64,000 nucleotides of DNA, taken from NCBI GenBank assembly GCA_002633025.1, contig NMRB01002492.1, positions 23,250-87,249 of the forward strand. Reading direction: 5' to 3'. The stretch comes from Notospermus geniculatus (taxonomy: Eukaryota; Nemertea; Pilidiophora; Heteronemertea; Lineidae). The translations under genes and the position numbers were made by a program. The notes beneath the pieces were generated by a model. That model was not told the origin of the DNA and did not search any database. It saw only the letters and a list, made by a program, of their open reading frames with translations. This document shows positions 11,857-22,461 of this stretch, piece after piece (position 1 is the first letter of the stretch; each line of letters opens with the position of its first letter).

Positions 11857-12795
11857 TTTAGGCATAGGTAAATCAGGGAAGAAACGGTGGTCAACACAGC
11901 CTTTTAGATTATACATGTGTTACCATTCTCCATCTGACAAACAGAGGCACACCTCTCCACATGGTTTACAGACAGCATCAGTTTCTTTTCTAGTCTGACA
12001 TCCCACATACCATAGTTTTTTAAAGCGGTTCTGTTCAATAAGAGATGCTGCACTTTCACTTGGGTATCAAATTGAGAGAACATTACCCACTATGATATCA
12101 GGCACTTCTGTGCATTTAAAATAGTTGGCATATACACGAGCATAATGTGTCTCACCATTCAACACACTTAGGAGTGCATCAAGTTCATCTGAGGCTGTCT
12201 TTAGCACACGAATAGCATTTTCCATCTTCGAACATAGGAATACACCTGAAATATTAGAACAAAAACATTATGATACAATGATTTACAGCTTGAGGTGATG
12301 GACTCCAGACAGCAATTTTTAGGAATTAATAGATTTACAGCTATTTATCATATAATCACCCAAAAAATTGAAATGAACAAGGACAGTCAAAAGGCACTTT
12401 GTGTTCAATTTTTTTGAAGTCATACAAATGAAACATTCATATTTAGTATCAACTGCGATGATTGGCATAAGAAAATGTAACAGTAACACTACATGTAGAA
12501 AAGTGAAGGGTGGAGGCCCCAGTATCACACACAGCCTTTGGGTACTGTTCATGACGCAGCTTCTGCAGCAAAAGGCAAGCCCTTCATGACTAAATGAGGT
12601 ACTCTGTTGACCAGCTTTAGAAGCTAAAGCACATGCTAGGCAAACTAAAGGATAATGCACCAGCATTTGATATTAAATGCATAAAAAATGGCTGATGATA
12701 AACTCACCTAGGGACAAACTATTCCTCCGAACAAAATGATCTAGTGCATCTGATAGAGCATCGATACGGTGGCTGGGTGTCATTTCTTTGGTAAT

Positions 12796-12798
12796 TTA
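12796..12798 (-). other. In-frame TAA at codon 510 of the KDZ transposase
   Basis: Exon 10 reads WSYLRNFS, then TAA, then ITKEMTPSHR. The family-typical sequence continues on both sides in the same frame, and the downstream exons still join in phase. This is therefore a point nonsense change or a base error, not an exon border. An intron short enough to remove it (about 27 bases) would be implausible. Confidence 0.8.
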
Positions 12799-13764
12799 AG
12801 AAAAATTACGCAAGTAGGACCACAGGCGTTCAAGACTTTCACCATCTGAGAGACCAAAACCATCATTTCTGCGAGGACTATACTTCACCTGGAAGAAAGT
12901 AAATCTCACCCCTTGCAAAATCATTTATTATCAGGTAACCGAATAGAATGTACCTGAGGTGTGCAAAAGTATGTGTTTTTTCAAAAATAAGTAACTCACC
13001 TGACATTGTATCTTATGGCCGTAACAGTGGAATATGGGAATGCCAAATTTAATATCACATAACGAACTGCTAGGTTGGTGCTTCTGCAAAATTTAATACA
13101 TACATTCATTTCATACAGCAAGATTAATTCCACTTGATTTTTACAGGATATTATTTTTTACACAAATGACGAAGAAGGATTTAATACTAGAAATGACAAG
13201 AGTAAGTAGGCGTGACAAACCTGAAGGTGTTTCTCCAACATACAGGCAATGTCATACATGATGTAGGTGTTGTTCAGGCCGTACATATCCACGAGATTTT
13301 GCATCATGAATACTGGATAGGAAAGTCTGTAAGTAGAGAAAACAAAGAAAATGCCTGTACAAACTTTGGTCACTTTTGGGGCTCAAAAGCCGTAAACACC
13401 ACTAGATGGCACTCCACTGTGCCAGTGTGCAGGAGACCAGGACGTCGGATACACACTGGGGCCGAGTGTACCTGGCAGCCAAATCGGATCGGGCCGAAAC
13501 TTGGTATTTTTGAAGGTACCCCTCTAATACACATTTATGCAAGGTATGAAGACTCCTGGTGAAATAATAAAGAACTGTGGCCGGTTCGATACTTTTGCCA
13601 AAATGACCTCTGTGACCTTGAAAAGTAGGTCAAATCAAAACCCCATTACATATATGTTATGTATCCCATCCTAATTAGATACACCTATGATAAAAATTTG
13701 GAGATGACCCAGTCATTAGTTCAGGAGTTATTGCACTTTTTGTGTTTTTGGTTTTAGCCACCTG

Positions 13765-13892
13765 GACCCATATTCATAAAACCTTGCTAGGCCTAGTTGT
13801 CTGCTAAAGTGTCTAGTTTGTACAGGCCAATGTACACAACTACCGTAGCAACCAACTAAGCTAGCAAGGTTTTATGAATATGGGCCCACGAG
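13765..13892. repeat. Foldback element in a KDZ intron
   Basis: The arms acccatattcataaaacctt and the complementary aaggttttatgaatatggg enclose about 75 bp. This is a typical small hairpin element. Nearby intron sequence at 13380-14050 has no coding signal. Confidence 0.6.
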
Positions 13893-16800
13893 GCCAAGCC
13901 AAGAATCGAATCAGACCGAAACTTGGTGTCACAGGTCATCTGACCTAGGGGTATATATGCACCAAGTTCAGATCAATAGCTCCAGGGGTTATGAAACGTG
14001 CCCTGCTAACGGACGACAACGACGGACGCTGACCGACGACTAAAGCTCATGGTGAGCTAAAAATTGACTGAATTGTGATTTGTGACTGAAGTCTACTGTG
14101 CACACATACATGTAGGATTTTTCCAGTACTAACTTTTATAAATTGGATTTAAAAATGGGTGATCATAATGCATTTTAGCTTGGCAACCAGTGGCCTATGA
14201 CCAATGTCACACTGCGTTGGCTGCATTTGTAATTTTTTGGCTGGAAATATCCTACATGTACAGCAGGCTTAAGCCCCCTCCTGCAACTGCAAGCCATATC
14301 GGAGCTATCTTAGTGGAATTCAAATTTACTGACAGACGACACCACTTTAGCTATCTGACTAGTGTGCTGACCAAAGGTCAGCTTAGCTAAAACCTCACCT
14401 CTCCCCATGTTTCAAATTGAACATCAAATGTGGAATGTCATGTCTGCACGCTGCTCCAAAGACTGCAGTTTCATCTAATTTGGAGTGACGCTTCCGTGAT
14501 CTTATGTTATTTCCAGCTTGGAAATTACTACAATCCTTTAAAAAGATATAAATAAGACCGTTACACAAAACATCAGATTAATTGAAAAAAAAGGAATTGC
14601 TCAAGCAGTTTAATAATATACGGTAATATCAATAATAATAACAATAATAATACAAGTAATATAAATAATAATACAAATAATAAAATTAGATACATGTGTA
14701 CATGTAATACAGATGCCATAATATTCATTAAGAAAAAATCTCACCAATATTGGTCTATCATGGACTTACGGAACATTTTTTCGAAGTTCATACATGTCAT
14801 TGTTCTTTTACACACAAGCACATGTATAACAACATGCCCTTACACTCACATCTGCTGGCGGCGGTAACGACAAACCATACCAATCACAGTATGAGGTTTA
14901 AAAAGCTAAGAATTCGATGCACAAACCTGTGTCTTCTTTTGAGTATGAGAATTAGCTTCCACAAAATTATCCACAGCTGTTTGTTCAAGGAAGAAAACAC
15001 CACTATGCTTCGGTTCTTCAACACTAGTACCTGATGATTTCTTTCTAACAAGCCCAAAGTTGGCATCCATGGAAAGGATTCTTTGATATTCATCACCCTG
15101 CAAGATATTTGCTGCATTAAATCAACAACAGTTTGTGATTTTGTTGTGATAAAACAATTTCTTCTCGCCAATCACGCTGCTATAGAAACTAACCCTATTA
15201 AGAAGAGAAATTATCAGCCTCAGAGGCAAATCGTGACTGTGAATTGTTCTTTCTTCAAATGCTGTTCACAAACAGTGATGCACAAGGGCATAGCTTCATT
15301 AACATTAACAAGGATTCTTGCATACATTGACACACATTTCAATGATTGCAGTCGTTATAATCGGTACATCAAAAATTGAGCACCAACTGCACCAATGCTA
15401 CTTACCAATGGACATGCCATACACTTAGGCATTTTCACAAATTCAGGACAGATACTACGCAAGTTTGTAACTTGATAGATAAAGAATCGATATTCTTCAA
15501 AGGATTCGTTTATTAGCACTTTGTAAATGTCCTGCAAAATCTGAAATAGAATTTACCCAGAATTGTAACTAAACCAGCCATTGTAATGGTATATTGCAAA
15601 ATATTCCAACATGATATCAATTCATGATAATGAAAGACAATCCTCACTGATGATTTCAAGATGTGACATGCACCTACTTTGGTTTGATATTAACGATCAA
15701 TCTTACATGTACATGCACTTACTGGGTCATCTACATCAATGTATGGTCGATGAATGAACTTCAAAGCCTCACAAAAATCCTTCACAGGAACAGGCACTTG
15801 TAGAAACAAGACCCGAAGTATTTCCATCAAGTGAAATGTGAAGCATATCTGGGGACTTTTTGATGAGGCAGGCCAGAGATGATGTCGAATCAGTGTCGTT
15901 GCTTCCTCTTCGCACAAACAACACTGAATTTTTGCTCTATGGTGTCTGCCTGTTGTGTAACAAAAGTGTAGGCATGTAATATGTACAAAAAATGGATTGG
16001 CCAACTCATTCAGCAAGATTCAAAGAAGTGTCAAAAAAATGTCTGTTCAAGTACTCCAAATTGCCAATGCCGAGTTCATTCAGAAGCAGCCTACAAATGG
16101 ACATGTACATGTATTTCTGGCTGCTTTCCACATACGGAGTATATTTCTGGATAAAACATTAGGGAATAGACACCAATTAATTTTGCAAGGCTCTCAGCAA
16201 GTTTATGTCTTTCAAAAAGTGCACCACTGCTTACTGATGAGGGTCAATAATGCAACCCCAATGGAAATTTATGAATATATACCTTTATCATCAACAACTG
16301 TGAACAACTTGAAGTACGAGCGATTACAGTCTTTATGAAAAACAGTTTCCAGGGTAACTTCTTTTAAGCCATAGAAAACCCAACATCCAGCCTGTAAATA
16401 AAAAACGAAGGGGTGGTATGTAAATGGGCAAAAGCAAATCACATTATTCTGGCCAGTTAGTGCTGGCATGAAGACATCAAAATATACAAAAACTGAATTC
16501 ACCAACTATCTTTAGTGTTGAAGCAGACTGATAAAAACAAACACTGGTCTGACATTAGTGACAAACATCTTACATCAAGTTCAACTAAGTGCGATTCGAA
16601 TAACATTATGGAATAAACTTTACCAATTAAGAAAGTACTGAATACTGAAACAAAGAATCAATCAAACGAAACACATCATTATAAATATTGACTGAATGAA
16701 CATCACTCATCACAAGTGTGCAAAAAACTCACCTTCCATTCATAAACTCTGTGAAATGGCAAATTGCTGTGACTGTTTTCCAAACAAATCCGGCATACGG

Positions 16801-17999
16801 AAGACATCAAGAAGCAGTCATCACATCGAAAGGTACGTGCCAAAGGCTCAGAACAGACAACGCAGTGATCGGAAGGGGCGAGTGATTCACAGTATGCCTC
16901 AAACAGGGTGTTACGCACTTTTTGCCAGTTTGCTGTTTGACGTTTCTTCTTGTCATGGTAGCTTTGTTTCCTGGAACTGCAACTGGTGGAAGGACCCGAA
17001 GCTGAAAAATCCCAATAAGTCGGTCAGTGATAAAAACACCTCAACAAAGAAACAAAACACTGCATATTTAGAACAATTTGGCTTTCTTGTAGGAGGAGTC
17101 AAATCATTAGACAAGTTGACAACAGTTTTTAACTTTGCAGCCATTGGCAAAAAATGAAATTTAAACTGCAATTACATGTATAGTACAAACAAGTACAGTA
17201 TTTCATATTGAATGCCAGTGGAACACAAATCATGATTAGGAATAATGGCGTGAATGACACAGTCATGCCATGGTATTCTGCTCTAACACTTTCATTTCCA
17301 AGTGCCACATGAAAGCATAAACAAAACAGTTAGGCAATAATTATGCAATGGCAAATGGGAAAAAACCCAACATTTTCCAAGAAAATGATAATCCTGGCAA
17401 TGCAAAAGCACGGATCAGATGGCAATACCGACTCGCCAATAATTCACTAAAGTACATGTAGTAGTAATTTGCTATTGTCATTTGGGTGTTTGTGTAAAAG
17501 ATTGGTAAATTTGCGCTGAAGGAAATACTACAGGAAGACATTTGGGACCGATTTGGCTATCACTCAGTCTATAGTGCCAGCCATGCCAGCAATCACTCAA
17601 TGTACCGGTATTAAAGTCAAAGACACCAACTTCCATCTGGTCCACCGGTCACAGGTGTGCAAGGAGAATAATCACTGCTCTTTCCACACCATCTCAAAAT
17701 ACCTGAATTCTTTCAAATAGAACTACATCAATCATGCCCCAAAAAAATTCATGTACCTGGGTTCGTCGGTATAGGGTCCACAACAGAAGGAAGATTTTGG
17801 AGGGACCCATCAACCTGCTGTTCCTCATTATTTCTACAGCAAATTCGCTTCACCTCTGCATTAGGGATGTCTTGACGCTTCACCTTGCGCAGCGTACCTC
17901 CTTTCCCGGGTCGATGAACGACCCAGTCCTCAGACATACGAGACCAACGTGGCATCTTTCATGTCTTTGATCAGATCTGTACAAATTGAGAACACGAAG

Positions 18000-19381
18000 T
18001 TACATTTAATAAAACATTCTCTTAATTCTTGCTATCTTATTCTTGGCCAATCACCAACGCTGCATGGTCACACAACATAACCACCATATTTTGAGAGAAA
18101 GATGAAGAAAAATATGTTTTAAAGAAATATTGAGATGGAAAACGGTACAATAACAGTAGAAAAGGGGTGGTGGACGGTGGAGGACGGTAGGCCTAATTAG
18201 CATGACCTCCATGCTAGGGCAAGTGGTGTATTGTTTCAGGCCTTGTGGTTTGACAGGCGCGATTTTGCATGCACCTCGCAAACAACAGAATTTCTATTGT
18301 TTGCGAGGTGCATGCAAAATTGCGCACGTCAAACGGCAAGGCCTGTTGTTTAATGTTTAATGGGGGCTAGGCCTACGTAACGTCACTCGTCTGCCTACTA
18401 CTACTAGGAACTACGGTAGGCTAAGCCTAGGCCTACCCCTAGGCCTACCCGTACCGACCGGTAGGCCGAGAGGCCTACCGTATGCCAGGAGAGTGTACAA
18501 TGGTGTATGTATGCCTAGGCCTAGCCTATAGTCATGTAGTATAGGCCTAGGCATAGGCCCCCGGCCCGGTACGGTAGGCTAGGCCTAACGTGACTCGTGA
18601 GGCACAGGCCTACAACACGCTGCATAGGCTAGCCTGACATGCCTGATGCTGACATGGTTGATGCATGCATGCATGCTGCATCATTCATACATAGGCATCG
18701 CATGTGCACATGCATGCATGTACATGCTAGGCCTATGCATGCATGCATTGATCTGATGAATGATGATGGATTAGGCAGGCTGACGTCGTAGGGCCTACCG
18801 GTAGGCCTAGCCTGGCTTGCTTAGGTCTAGTTAGCATGGTTAGGTATGCATGTGGGGTAGGCCTACGGCTATCTCATCATTAGCAATTCAATTACCTTAG
18901 GCCCTAGGCTAGGCTACAACTCTGTTCTGTACAAGATGCTGAACAACACAACCAGTTGCAAACCGCGCGCCCAACGTGCCATGCATGCCCGACAGGAAAG
19001 ACGGTGGCGCCCCAAGCGGCTACCTCCAAAATGTCAGAAACAGTGAAGCACAAGTTGGGCCTACGGTCAGTCACGCATATTAAATAAAACTGAAGCGAAA
19101 AAAATCAATAACACAAGGTCTTACATGTAGGAATTTTTTCGTGTCGTCTCAAGCATGACCATGAAGACGGGCAATGTCATAAGTGGTGCCCTCTTTTATC
19201 AGAGAAATATCACCCTAGCGGTGGCTTCTGGAACCAAAATGAGAAATATCACCCATTGATGCGCATGCTCAGTACGGTGTGTATAAATACGCCAACCTCG
19301 AACCAAGGCAATATGTCAACTATTGCAGTACGTATCACTAACAAGACAGATTGGAAAGATGGCGAGGAATCTGGTTGCAAG
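18000..19381. other. Upstream of the KDZ gene: strong hairpin, TAGGCCTA cluster, TGCATGCA microsatellite
   Basis: A foldback at 18235-18345 has a stem of about 26 bp (gattttgcatgcacctcgca and complement). From 18360 to 18910 the octamer TAGGCCTA and close variants recur many times, and TGCATGCA repeats occupy 18660-18740. No gene is recognised. Confidence 0.5.
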
Positions 19382-19950
19382 TCAGTGGCGGATCCAGGAG
19401 TTGCCCAAGGGGGGGGGGGGCGTGGAATGGGCAAAACCCATTCCCTGAGCGCCGAAGGCGCGAAGCCACTAAATTGTGGTGGTAAACGCGCGGGAACTAC
19501 GCGATATATCCTGGCATCCGCCGGGCAGGCCAAATCTGAATGCTGGAAATCAGGGGTCTGCGCAGCGGCTGAACGGGGGGGGGGGGCTTGGATCCGCCAC
19601 TGCAAAAATGCAAGTTGTGTAAATCCATGGGAGACCAGACCCCCAGGAACTATGCTGCCGAAACCTTCACCACTACCCGGATCCGGGGGGGGGGGCGGCG
19701 GCCATGGGGCAAGTGCCTCTCTCCCCCACCCCCTATTTTTGGGAGGGGCAATGATTTTTTTACTGCATTTTTTGGAAATCGTATGGTATAATGTCCAAGA
19801 TGCTGGAAAATCGCCTCTCAGAGGTTTGATATTTCAAATTTTCCCGGGGGAGGCCCCAAGACCAGTCTTCGCGTGCGGCGCCCACCTCAGTGCGGTGCGC
19901 GCCAACTGCCCCGCCCCCGTCCCCCCCATTTCTAAACGCTGGATCCGGCC
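19382..19950. repeat. G/C-tract miniature elements with GGATCC-containing ends
   Basis: Inverted ends cagtggcggatcca (19382) and tggatccgccactg (to 19602) bound a 221-bp unit containing runs of G. A second related stretch follows to about 19950 with ctggatccggccctg. CAGTGGCGG-type ends occur on hAT elements, but I cannot find a clean 8-bp duplication. The long open frame across this interval is an artefact of G/C-rich sequence. Confidence 0.5.
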
Positions 19951-20069
19951 CTGTTCACTGAAGTGAACAAACAGGTTGTTTTATTATTCCAGCCTTTTAT
20001 AATCACCGTCCTGCACGAGCTTAAAACGCTATCATAGTACGGCATGCAACTACGGGTTTATAGGCCTAT

Positions 20070-20215
20070 TAGTAGGGAGTTTTCGCAAAGCCCCCGAAAC
20101 GCCAACGCGAACGCGAAACCCATTGTTCGATGCCTCGAAGAGAGCAGCGAACAATAGGATAGACGTTCGCGTCGGCGTTTCGGGGGCTTTGCGAAAACTC
20201 TCTATTATTAGGCCT
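20070..20215. repeat. Long hairpin foldback element
   Basis: The arms gagttttcgcaaagccccc and gggggctttgcgaaaactc extend to about 55 bp each, with the outer flanks also mirrored (attagta and tattatta). No coding capacity. Confidence 0.7.
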
Positions 20216-20834
20216 ACCGGTACGCGACCGTCTTTTGGGAGCGCGAACTCACTCCAAACTCTTGTAAACGCACGGCCCTCATCTGCGGGACGTCTATCAC
20301 TAGGACTTTTGGCATTGTTACACCTATCTCCACTGGGAGAGGTTCGCGGAGTGGATGACGGAAAGCCAGGAGAGGTGAGAGGATTTCAAGGGTACAAAGA
20401 CACCGTCATTACCATACCAATAAACAACCCTTGATTTCCATTACCGGTGAAATTGACTGACGCGGTAGAAACAGATAGATCTCGGCCTTCCACAGTACAG
20501 TGAAATCAAACCGGAAAAGCTACAAAAGCCGCCGGCCACAGGCCTATTACCTCAAAGAGTTATTTTTTTGAATCGCGCTGTATGAATTAGTTAACCGCTC
20601 AGCGGCGAACAAAATAGTTAATGGATTTTAACTAATGGCCGGTAACTGACGAAAAAAACGTTTATCTCGAGATTGACAAAAATCCGTTGCCCAACAATCT
20701 TTAGTTAACAGAAATAAGAGTAGAGATAACAAATTGTCCGCTCGAAACCACGGAATAGTTATCTTGAAGGTAAAGTTACTTATTTTCGTGCGTTGAACAC
20801 CGTTACTAACGTTAACTAAGACACGGTACTCAAC

Positions 20835-20945
20835 GCTTAACTATAGCAGAATCAGGTGGGTCTGCATGTACTTTATGATGTTCCTGCACTTTTGTCGAAC
20901 AACTTCCGCCGACCAATCATACTTCTCCGCAAACGCCCGCAGCCT
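20835..20945 (-). pseudogene. Shifted-frame C-terminal tail of the tyrosine recombinase
   Basis: Immediately 3' of the recombinase frame, a different frame encodes GRLRAFAEKYDWSAEVVRQK followed by CRNIIKYMQTHL. This is a plausible helical DNA-binding tail that continues the KKFTWVQ...FRRNF segment of the 514-codon frame. One indel or a small intron near 20945 would explain the change of frame. Confidence 0.5.
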
Positions 20946-22461
20946 GCCGTCGTTTTGCCAGCCACTGCCTTATATAAGCCGCGAGCGGCACCTCGCCCCT
21001 GTTGAAGTTGCGGCGGAACGAGCTAGCGATAACCGCCACCTGAACCCAGGTGAATTTCTTCCCGCGGAGTTTTGCCAGATCTTCCTTGGACAGCTGCTGT
21101 CTAGCGCATTCGCTGTCTGAATCGCTGATCTCTTGGTCGGCGGGAGTGGCAGGAGCATCCCCCCCAGGGTGTTTCTCGTCGTCCTTGCCTCGTTGTGACT
21201 CATTATGATCATCTGGCGAGCATATTATCGTTGATTCGCTCGAGGATTCGTTGCCGGCGGCCGGAGGAGACGTTTTGAGGCCAGGAAAAGGCGACTTAGC
21301 GGAAGTGGCAGGAGCCATGCTGGTACCACCCACGACGCCACGCACTTTTTTTGCCGTCTCGAACATTTCCGGGACTTGCAAAAGTTCGTAGTACGACTTC
21401 TGCGTGGCAGATCGGTGCCGCATGAAACCGGCCAACTTCCGCATCGAGGGGTCGTCAAGTTCTCTGCCGAGGTGCGTCACCACGATCTTCCTGACGTTGG
21501 TCAGGTTCAGCTGGAAGGGGAGTGTGACGCCCGCCCTCCTGAAGCTGTCCCGCATGATCATGCTTAACTTTTTGGGCATCAACCCGTGGGGGAGTCTCTC
21601 CGGCAGGATGTTCCCCAGCTTGTACGAGGGCGGCGCCTCCCCGCCCCACGCCAGGAAGAACGCGCTGTTTTTATACTCGGATGATTTAACATCCACCGGA
21701 AGAGTAGTCATGTGCGGCCTGATCTGGGTATAATACCTATTCAGGAATGCAAACAAATCGGCAGATGCCACAATGACTTGCGGACCGTGTGTTAAGAACG
21801 TTTTATGGAACTGCACTCGAAATGCCACCTCGACGTTGGCCTTCTGCTGGCCCTTTTTAATTTCTTCCAGCACCCGCATGAATTCACCAGTTTGGAAGAA
21901 TGCTATACCTGATGGACGGCTTGCGTTCTCTATCGCCAGCCGCGACATCAGGTAGTCGCGTATTGTCGCGTGCGTGAACGCGTTAAGTACGGTTGTGCCG
22001 GACTCGATGTCGTCGAGCAACTGCGTGGTGTGCAACGACATAACCTCGTTCCACTTGCGTATTTTTTCCAACGGCATTTCAAAGTTGGCGAATTCCAGCG
22101 TCCGCCTCATGGTATGGGCCGTGTTTACACGCTTGACCGAGCCAATCAGTTGCCCGACGACATCGAATCCCTTGAGGAGCCTATTTAATTCCACGACGTT
22201 GTCGTCGGCGCACATGCTAGTTTTGTACCTTAGGTATAGTCTGTACGCGTACATTGTGGATATGAGGGTGCCGGGTTTCGCGTCGCCCTGCTGGCACTTC
22301 TTAAAAATGGGTTCATAATATACCGACGTAACATGGTCAACGTTGGTCATATGCTCACCATAGGAATTCACGAACATCGCCGGGCGACCTGCAAAACCCG
22401 GCTCTTCAGTTGGGTTGCGGCCCGGTGCGGCCTTCCCCCACCCCGGCCGCTCTCCATCCAA
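20917..22461 (-). CDS. Crypton-like tyrosine recombinase
   Basis: A 514-codon frame. The C-terminal half of the core shows tyrosine-recombinase blocks: SRPSGIAFF (box I Arg182), TNVRKIVVTHLG (box II, with Thr321 in place of the usual His, Arg324), and AGFMRHRSATQKSYYEL (His349, presumed nucleophile Tyr357 or 358). This arrangement is known from Cryptons and related metazoan ORFs, which cut and join DNA through a 3'-phosphotyrosine. Residues 380-460 are a disordered acidic linker; a basic helical segment follows (460-505). The frame overlaps the upstream zinc-finger frame by about 94 bp, so the two are probably one protein split by an indel or an intron. The ATG at 22461 may not be the real start. 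No terminal repeats were found, as expected for Cryptons. I am confident of the recombinase fold, less of the exact subgroup. Confidence 0.75.
   Translation of the reverse strand: MDGERPGWGKAAPGRNPTEEPGFAGRPAMFVNSYGEHMTNVDHVTSVYYEPIFKKCQQGDAKPGTLISTMYAYRLYLRYKTSMCADDNVVELNRLLKGFDVVGQLIGSVKRVNTAHTMRRTLEFANFEMPLEKIRKWNEVMSLHTTQLLDDIESGTTVLNAFTHATIRDYLMSRLAIENASRPSGIAFFQTGEFMRVLEEIKKGQQKANVEVAFRVQFHKTFLTHGPQVIVASADLFAFLNRYYTQIRPHMTTLPVDVKSSEYKNSAFFLAWGGEAPPSYKLGNILPERLPHGLMPKKLSMIMRDSFRRAGVTLPFQLNLTNVRKIVVTHLGRELDDPSMRKLAGFMRHRSATQKSYYELLQVPEMFETAKKVRGVVGGTSMAPATSAKSPFPGLKTSPPAAGNESSSESTIICSPDDHNESQRGKDDEKHPGGDAPATPADQEISDSDSECARQQLSKEDLAKLRGKKFTWVQVAVIASSFRRNFNRGEVPLAAYIRQWLAKRRQAAGVCGEV

Larger units (their letters stand above)
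9022..17955 (-). pseudogene. KDZ-family (Kyakuja-Dileera-Zisupton) transposase gene, 13 exons, one in-frame stop
   Basis: Exons: 17955-17757, 17001-16733, 16391-16283, 15949-15723, 15540-15406, 15097-14927, 14535-14399, 13326-13221, 13083-13000, 12888-12708, 12245-12087, 9918-9829 and 9611-9022. Every junction has a GT donor and AG acceptor, all phases agree, and the sum is 819 codons including the stop. Exon 2 holds the Cys cluster known to accompany KDZ transposases (CVVCSEPL, CDDC, CRIC, then LPFHRVYEW). Family blocks follow: CMACP, SMDANF (Asp324), CRHDIPHLMFNLKHGER, MYDIAC (Asp441), and GLSDGESLERLWSYL (Glu496). The C-terminus is helical and ends in an acidic tail (residues 625-818). The presumed DDE triad is present, so the fold looks functional, but codon 510 is TAA. 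It acts, in known relatives, by cutting and moving DNA. It could be a mobile copy or a formerly domesticated gene. The family call is firm. Confidence 0.88.

Noticed and set aside
19256-19966. 236-codon open frame on the plus strand
   Set aside because: It runs through G/C tracts and inverted-repeat elements and has no domain.
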